A stretch of DNA of 64,000 nt, taken from Acestrorhynchus altus (Eukaryota > Chordata > Actinopteri > Characiformes > Acestrorhynchidae). The notes below the pieces were generated by a model. That model had not been told where the DNA came from and searched no databases. It saw only the letters and a program-made list of their open reading frames with translations. Positions 57,121-64,000 of the stretch are shown in pieces (the first letter of the stretch is position 1; every line of letters starts with the position of its first letter). The DNA lies in contig CM067522.1 in assembly GCA_034509495.1 (NCBI GenBank), forward strand, positions 12,189,023 through 12,253,022. Reading direction: 5' to 3'. Position numbers and translations under genes: made by a program.

Positions 57121-57750
57121 CACTTTTTCAGAAGAAAAGGTATCAATTCACATCCTAGTTATAAATAATAAGCATTTCTGGCCGGACGATACACGACAGC
57201 CAATCAGAACACAAGTCATTTACATACATCATTTTTTGAAAAGGCATTGTAACAGAAACAGACATGTAAAAGGGAAAGGTAATAAGACATATTGTTGAAG
57301 ACACACAATAAACAATAATAATTAATTGTTAATTAATTTAATTAATTAAAGTATACAAATGTTAGAAGTAGACTCCAGAAAAAATAAATACAAGACAGTT
57401 TATAATGAGGATGGAACATATATATTTTTAAGGCAGTGTGTTCAGGATTCAGCCTTCACAACATTTTCTTAATGTCCTGCTCTGACAATGCAAAACCACA
57501 AATCTCCGTTAGTTTAGGATTCTCAGTAGAAAACATTTTAATCAATGGTTTGAAAATGGTCCATGAAGGTTAGCCTGTTACATTACAGGAACAATGTTCC
57601 AGGAATGTTTGGAAAATTACAATATTTCCTACACAACATTCCCAGACAGGAAATAACATTGTGGGAACATATAAGCATGCAATACATAAAACACATTACT
57701 TGAATTATTTTATGAAATATACTTAACAAATGTGAAAAGCCCATATTCAG
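57121..57750. other. Intergenic, nothing recognised
   Basis: AT-rich DNA without repeats or coding sequence that I can identify. Confidence 0.5.
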
Positions 57751-57834
57751 TAGAATAGAATAGAATAGAATAGAATAGAATAGAATAGAATAGAAAAGAA
57801 CTTTATTGATCCCTTGGGAGGGTTCCTTCACTTG
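57751..57834 (-). repeat. TAGAA microsatellite plus LINE 3' tail
   Basis: Nine TAGAA units followed by GAACTTTATTGATCCCTTGG. On the minus strand this is the usual fish LINE 3' end GGGATCAATAAAGT with a simple tail. Confidence 0.75.
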
Positions 57835-59040
57835 TGAATACAGTATAATAAAAAAGAGTTAAATAAAAGCAATCTATGAATGTCTAGAAAATGTTCCAAG
57901 AACAAAAATCACAATGTTCAATATGTTCATTTTACATTAACAAAAATGATGTTAACAAAAAATATCTAGTTTGGTTTGGCTTCAGGGCTGCCCCTACATT
58001 TGTGGAGTATAATTCACTTTTACACAATTGCTGTAAATATAAAACAAATCTGAAGTGAGAGAAGCATGTGGACTGATGCAGTAGAGTAATATAATCACAG
58101 GATTATACGGAAATATAGCTTCTGTTACCCAGGTGTTTTCACAGCCCTAATGGCCTGGTGTGAGTGGGTGTTGGTTTGGGTGTTCACTGCCATGAATGGG
58201 TTCAATTCTGTTGCAGTGGTGGTAAAGTCTGCTCAATTTCGATCTTAGCTTATAATATAATCTGAATTTTGATATTATAACAGTCTCTTAATTTCTCAAT
58301 CTGCAAACTCATTCTGAACCCTTCAATATCTTAAATTTGAATCTGCTGTGAAATAAAACACCTTTAAAAACAATCTTTCCTGTAAAAAACAAAACAAAAC
58401 AAAACAAAAACAACACACAAAAAAAAAACCAGGTCCTGACGCTTCAAACTAGACTAAACTCATCCGCAGATCCTGCACTTTCTTTGAATTTATCGTGCTC
58501 TCTTCCCTCCGGTTTCAATAGGCTTCATTCAAATGCCTTAAAAAATCTCTGGCAGGGTGACAGGATCTCAGTGGTCGAGTTTCAGTGACGTTTCAATAGC
58601 GAGGGTGGGTCAGCCGGGATCCAATTTTAAACCACGTGCTCTAGGACCGTGGGAAAGAGTTGAGTCTTTCTTCCCAGCATAGGCGTATGCACAGTTTGAG
58701 AGTGAGTGAGCAAGTGAGAGAGAAAGAGAGAGAGAGAGAGAGTAGACTTGGTACAAAACAGTTGCCTGTGGAAAGTTGGCATGTAGTAAAGGATACCAGT
58801 GGCTGTGTGGAGGTTTGATAACCTCGAGCTGGTTAACAGAAATGTTGACAGATACAAAATTGCAAACACAGTTTGGCCAATATTGGCTAATAACATTCAG
58901 TCTTTTGGGTTATGCATTACAAACAGTATATAGTTTGGTATTTTTGCACATCAATGGAACTTTGTAAACTCGTAATAAAAACCTAACAAATTAATATTAA
59001 AGACAATGCAATTCATATTTATTCATTTATTTATTTACTG
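57835..59040. other. Intergenic, no gene; candidate regulatory stretch 58430-58660
   Basis: An AAAAC microsatellite lies at 58385-58412 and a short GA run at 58723-58742. The 58430-58660 part is GC-balanced and unique-looking, and includes CGTGGGAA (58648-58655), a CSL core on the + strand. One such site is not evidence of function. Confidence 0.3.
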
Positions 59041-59049
59041 ACCCACCTG

Positions 59050-59265
59050 TCTGCAAGGTTTTCTGTTTGATATTGTGGAGTACTGCTGTCAAGACTTGAT
59101 TGCATTCTGCCAGGGTTAGTGTGTTCAGGATGTTGCATGATCTCCACCCCACCTCATCCCCAATTCCCCAATTCATCCCAAAAGCATTGGTTGATGGAAC
59201 ACAGTCATTCCAGAGAACACAGTTCCACTGCTCCACAGCTCGACTTTCAGGGATAGAGCCCACAC
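59050..59265 (-). mobile_element. Tc1-derived relic, family Tc1-d copy 3
   Basis: The minus strand reads GAGCAGTGGAACTGTGTTCT, CCAATGCTTTTGGGATGAAT and GGCAGAATGCAATCAAGTC, the inverse-oriented sister of 56730-57120. Confidence 0.7.
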
Positions 59266-60900
59266 CTGGTATTAGGCAGGGTGCTCGTCATACTTCAGTT
59301 CAGTTTAAGAACAGGTTTCTTTCCCAGGCCACAAGGCCTGAGACTTTTCACACAATATGTGGGATAAATTAGCATTGCCTTTGCAGAGTGGTAGGGTTAT
59401 GTTAAAGGTGAAGGGTTTTGGCCCAGACTGCCTGACTGTGACCTATTGATTTTGCATGGGAACTGACCCCTGCTGTTCAACCCCCACCACCACCCAACCC
59501 CCCCTTCTCCCAGCTCAAATGCCTCATGACTGGTCAAGCTTAGCAGATAACAAGCATGAAGCAAGACTCAATTACCTGGGACAATGACTAGAGTTGACTG
59601 CTTGGAAAGTGTACCGATGTTATCGGCCCACGTCTAGAAGAGCGCCTCTCACTGTGTTCCTGCAAAAGAATTCCCCACAGCAGCCCTGCTGAGCTGGACA
59701 TGTTATTAAAAATATGGATATTAGTACATAATATAATAGCAATAGTAGTATAGGGTCACTATCCAGTGTCCTTCACCACCTGCAGGACAAATGGAATAGG
59801 AATACTGGGGCCAGTAGTAAAAGGGATGGGGTTGCTGAAACGACAGAGCCTTTAAGGGGGAATTCCAACTGTCTGAGATGTAAATAAAATAGTTTAGAGT
59901 GGTTTGATGTGAAATGGTTTATTGTAGAGACATTTTAAAGCATTAAAAAAAACTCAACAGTGGAGGTAATGGGAACCAGAGCAAATATAGCTTCTTATTA
60001 TTATTTTCTTATTATTGTGTATTGCTAGTGAACCTGCTTCTTTTTATTTGTAATGGTACTGAAGTGCAATTAAAATGAAGACCAAAATACTATGTTACCT
60101 TTGTGGATTATTTTGTCTTACAATGGCCTGCCCTGAATTTATTTTCAATGCTTTTTGTGATTAGATTCTTAAAACTGTAAAAGAGCAGTACCAATGTAAT
60201 TTACCAATGTACATTTTGCAAAAAAAATGATGTTTTGTGGAGTTTGTCTAAAATACTGTGCTAAGGCTGTTATGTAGCATATTTTGGAATGAGGGCTGCA
60301 GCCAACGCAGTAACACTGTGGTAGTGATTTTGGAGGAGGATGGTAGCCAGCATGCAAATGTCACCCTAGCAGTTCTAATGAGGCCTGTAGCCAGGATGCT
60401 GTAGTCAGACCAATTTTGAACATTTTGAACCCCATTGAGCATGGAGAAAGAAGGTGGTGCTAAAAGATGGCTGCTCTTTAACACTGGGAGCACTGTCATC
60501 TCCAGAGTTTCCTTAATGATCTATTTTTACAATAATAACTCAAGTGTAGCCATAATAGCTTGCAAATGTACTTCAACCATTAGGCCAAATAAGAGCAACA
60601 ATTTGTTAAAGAAATCATTAAAGGTATCATTTTTGCTATTTAAGCTGAAGCTAATGCTCCACAGACTGTAAAAATGGAACAAAGCTAACTGCACTATGTA
60701 ACTTTGGTGGAGCTGCATGAGACTGCTCATGAAAACTCAAGACCCAGAGTCACGTCTCTTGTTATTTTACTCTTGTCATTGCATTTTCTATGTTTTTTTG
60801 CAATTCAGATGATCAGAAATATTGTCTACAGTAATAGACTAGCTGTTTTCTAGTATTAGTAGGCTCACTGTACGACCATGTTTTTCCCAATTAGGTACAC
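59266..60900. other. Intergenic, no gene recognised
   Basis: 59440-59700 is GC-balanced and unique-looking (a C-rich run, then CTTAGCAGATAACAAGC with a GATA core) and could be a non-coding element. The rest is AT-rich without features. Confidence 0.35.
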
Positions 60901-60903
60901 CAG

Positions 60904-61084
60904 ATCAGGTTTACCTGATAGCAATCTCTATAGGGTGATCAGGTGTATCAGATAGCTGTCTCTATAGGGTGATCAGGTGTACCAGATAGCCATCTTTACA
61001 GGGTGATCAGGTGTAACAGATAGCCATCTCTATAGGTTTAGCCGGAGTACCTGATAGCCATCTCTATAGGGTGATCAGATGTAG
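60904..61084. repeat. 34-bp minisatellite, 5 full units
   Basis: Units start at 60904, 60938, 60972, 61006 and 61040, each exactly 34 bp, with a partial sixth at 61074. Consensus: ATCAGGTGTACCAGATAGCC followed by ATCTCTATAGGGTG. Differences are substitutions only. Confidence 0.95.
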
Positions 61085-61995
61085 TTTTTGTAGTTTGACA
61101 TGAAACAACATGGATGTCCTTTATGTTTTTGTTTAATTTATGTGTATATTGATGTTATTCCATCTTAGGACTTCTATTCTAAAATATCAGAGTAAGGAGC
61201 CCCTCCCTGCTATTTTTCCTCTGTAACTCAATATATAAATCAATTAATTCAATTGGAGTCTTTACTGATCACCAAGTCTTGTAGTTTGTTATGATATGTG
61301 TATCATGTCTGTAGGTTACTCTGATCCTGAGATATGAAGCCTAGAAAACCGCATGTAACTGCCCACAGAGACCATGGGTTGTAAAAGTTAGGCCTTAGAA
61401 TTAGAACTTAGTAAGCATGTTTCTGCATTGCTTTTTACACACGTCACATGAGTGTGTTTTGTGTGCACTGGACACACTAGACAAAATGGATGAAGGAAAA
61501 GGGAGCTCAGGAGCACACTCCAGCTGCTACTGGTCTAACATGAACTTCAATTTACACTGCATTGGTCTCATGAATTAAAAGTCCATATGAAGGAGGATGT
61601 GCACTCAACTGGTTTCAAAAAAGCCAGAACTGAAGTCCTCTTTACTACGATACTGAGATGAGAAGGAGGCCATAATCTGAGGTCATGAGGACTATATAAG
61701 TCACAATAAAGGTGTTTTTGAAAAAGCTTAATTCACTACTGAATGAAGGTAGTCAGGCAGACTAACTGGCTTGTTAAGGCCTTAGTTTACAAAAGCATTA
61801 TTATACCCTCTGACTGAAGTGTTACTCAATAGTTTCTAAACATGCAATTAATTATTTTAATGAATTAATGAACAAATTGGGGGCCATTAGGTTTTAGTTA
61901 TTCCACGGTCAATACTGCCTAATTTTCATCATCATTCGAAAATGTCAGTTGACCTGTACATTTAATGGCACATACACCAAATGAAGTGGTGTTAA
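61085..61995. other. Intergenic, nothing recognised
   Basis: AT-rich, no repeat or coding region that I can identify. Confidence 0.5.
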
Positions 61996-61998
61996 ATA

Positions 61999-62742
61999 GG
62001 GCTGGGTGATATATATTGATATGTATATCGATATTGGGATATAAACAGTGCAGGATATGGGTTGAGGTGGTATTGTTTATATCAAGTTTTATAGATTTTA
62101 AATATTCTGTTTCAATCTTACAGAAAACCTTTTTTCTGCTCCCTCACTCCCCTCTGCCCCCTTTCGCCATCTCACATACAGACTATGGAGGGAGCATAAG
62201 ACTTACAAACTTAATACTGCATATAAAGAAGGAATGAAGATCAAATTTTAATATGTTTAAATAGAATAAAAAAGGTTTTCATGAGGTGTCCTATTGTTTT
62301 CACATTGTATTTTACAGCATCATACTAGTGCGTATAAACAAAAAGTTAATTTGTGTTCATACAAAAAGTCAGGTTTTATATTCATATTTATTTTCAATTT
62401 TTATTTATTACATGTAATGTGACATATTTCATACCATGTTTTTTTTTTTTTTACCGTTGATGGCTGTGGATAGCTTACAGGTCATGAAAATCAGAAATCC
62501 AGAATCTCATACTATTAAAATATTTAAATTCATAAATGTTATGAATATAAAATATATTTTATATATAAGTTAATGTACATTATGAATAAAAATTTTTTCA
62601 CAATATTCAAATATTTTGAGATTAGTATTTTCATTTTTATAGATTATCACTAGTATCACTAGAAATTATATTTCCTATTTCATATATCACCATTAAGCTA
62701 ATACATATTGGGGTATGATTTTTTGTCCATATCACTCAGCCC
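61999..62742. mobile_element. 0.74-kb AT-rich MITE, family D
   Basis: The left end GGGCTGGGTGATATATATTG and right end CATATCACTCAGCCC form an inverted terminal repeat of about 15 bp. The interior is AT-rich without coding capacity. Short similar phrases (GATATATTGTGCAGCCCTAA near 6150; GGGCTTGGCAATATGG near 11475) suggest relatives in hectd4 introns. Confidence 0.6.
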
Positions 62743-62744
62743 AA

Positions 62745-63110
62745 TGTGATAAAAAGAATAATATCAGGTTCCATTATCTTATAATGGTGTTTATAATGTT
62801 CTCCTTTCCCACAATTTTTCTTCCATTTAAGAGAAATGAGGTTTACTGTAACACACCAGGCATGCCCACAGCGCTGTAGTCTGACTCATCCATCCGGATA
62901 TTGTTCAGTGTGCAGGGAGATCTCAGGTGCTGTGAGAAGGGCAGCATTATTGCAGATGTTTTACAGGGTAAACGTTTAGTAACTTATAGCAAGTAGTGAA
63001 GCAGTAATTCTATTGGCCTGCAGCGTCAGACAGCAGGAATGTCCTGTTTGTCTTGGTGTGTGTTTGTTCACTGTACTCCGTGTTATGCTTACAAGGCTGG
63101 CACTTGGACT
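62745..63110. other. Intergenic, nothing recognised
   Basis: No gene or repeat family seen. Confidence 0.5.
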
Positions 63111-63112
63111 GC

Positions 63113-63116
<4 letters not shown>

Positions 63117-63155
<39 letters not shown>
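63117..63155. repeat. GT microsatellite
   Basis: About 19 GT units. Confidence 0.95.
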
Positions 63156-63157
<2 letters not shown>

Positions 63158-63402
63158 GCCATTGAGTCTGTACCGGTCTGGGTGTTTGATACCTTTGTGT
63201 GGGAACCAAGCTGCTTCCTGCCCTCAGACCACAACAGCAAGTGGTGCTATTGCCTGTACACATAAGGTCAGGAATGAGAGAGGGAGGGAGAGAAAGAGAA
63301 CTGAAATAGGCAGTTCATTGAGATGACCTGAATCAAAAATGTACCAATTTCCCATATTAATAAAATATATTAAATCAAGTTATTGCCATTGTACAGGCAT
63401 GC

Positions 63403-63431
63403 AATAAATAAATAAATAAATAAATAAATAG
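63403..63431. repeat. AATA microsatellite
   Basis: Seven AATA units. 63432-63805 holds nothing that I recognise. Confidence 0.9.
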
Positions 63432-63809
63432 AATAGGACTTTGTCTTATTTAACATATTCAAACATATAGAAATGTCATGTTTATTTGAGCAATATTGAG
63501 GGATGGCGGTAACATTATTACTCCTAAAATGGAAGTAATGTTTTTTAAACATCAATGTCATTAATAGAAATGCAATTTTCAGCTACAGATGATGAGAACA
63601 AGGACTTTGGTCTGTCTTACTTAAAACTCAGACATTAGTTTGGTTTGCTCTTGATTGTTGAAGTGAGTCAGATCCAAAGAGATATCTGAGGCATCCAGAA
63701 AGAAGGTTTTAAATGCAGATCAGTCTGGGAAGCAATTTTACATAAGAAACAAGTGCCAAACCTTTATTCAATGACATTGTCATCATCTTTTGTAGGTCCG
63801 TTCACCATG

Positions 63810-63810
<1 letters not shown>

Positions 63811-63854
<44 letters not shown>

Positions 63855-63870
63855 ATATATATATTATACA
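63811..63870. repeat. AT microsatellite
   Basis: A pure AT run followed by ATAATATAATATATATATT. The final 130 bases of the window show nothing further. Confidence 0.95.
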
Positions 63871-64000
63871 TCACACTATGTCACTTCTACACAATGAATA
63901 CAGAAGTCAGAGACTAAGTGACCTTTAGACCTAACATGCCTAATGCTTTTGTATGGTGAAAAAAGATCATAGCAACACTATGTATGGTCTGCATGCACAT

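Noticed and set aside
58648..58655. CGTGGGAA as a distal Notch enhancer
   Set aside because: About two exact matches are expected by chance in 64 kb; no paired site or other support.
60904..61084. CRISPR-like array
   Set aside because: Units are contiguous with no unique spacers, and the DNA is vertebrate.

Overview
This is 64 kb of vertebrate nuclear DNA, almost certainly from a ray-finned (teleost) fish. It has many small GT-AG exons, long CA/GT and AT microsatellites, several decayed Tc1/mariner families, tRNA-derived SINE copies and TIR-bearing MITEs. The repeats would suit an ostariophysan, but I cannot name the species from sequence alone.

From about 0.6 to 36.6 kb on the + strand lies the 3' two thirds of hectd4, a giant HECT-type E3 ubiquitin ligase. 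I placed 47 coding exons from position 601 to the stop codon at 34762-34764. The phases of all 46 junctions agree, giving an open frame of about 2,929 residues that matches my recollection of vertebrate HECTD4 throughout. The earlier exons and the start codon lie left of the window. The part present holds an uncharacterised helical region, a SPRY-like beta-sandwich module, a 1,361-bp exon coding for a disordered Ser/Ala-rich basic segment, and the C-terminal HECT domain with its catalytic cysteine. A 3' UTR of about 1.85 kb ends near a double AATAAA at 36608-36618.

From 36.6 to 51.2 kb I see no gene. The interval holds an AT-rich minisatellite (38.5-39.4 kb), Tc1-derived fragments, microsatellites and apparently single-copy AT-rich DNA. 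At 49.9-51.1 kb a heavily diverged array with a period near 95 bp lies just downstream of the second gene.

The second gene, nrarp (Notch-regulated ankyrin repeat protein), is a complete single-exon gene on the minus strand at 51264-51587, inside a CpG-rich island. It faces hectd4 tail to tail. A consensus RBPJ/CSL site lies about 0.4 kb upstream of its start codon.

From 52.2 to 64 kb I found no gene, only SINE and Tc1 remnants, microsatellites, a neat 34-bp minisatellite, a 0.74-kb MITE and some candidate conserved non-coding stretches. I found no new biological system. The less ordinary items are the array beside nrarp, a GC-AG intron in hectd4, a CT microsatellite serving as a splice-site pyrimidine tract, and several unnamed repeat families.
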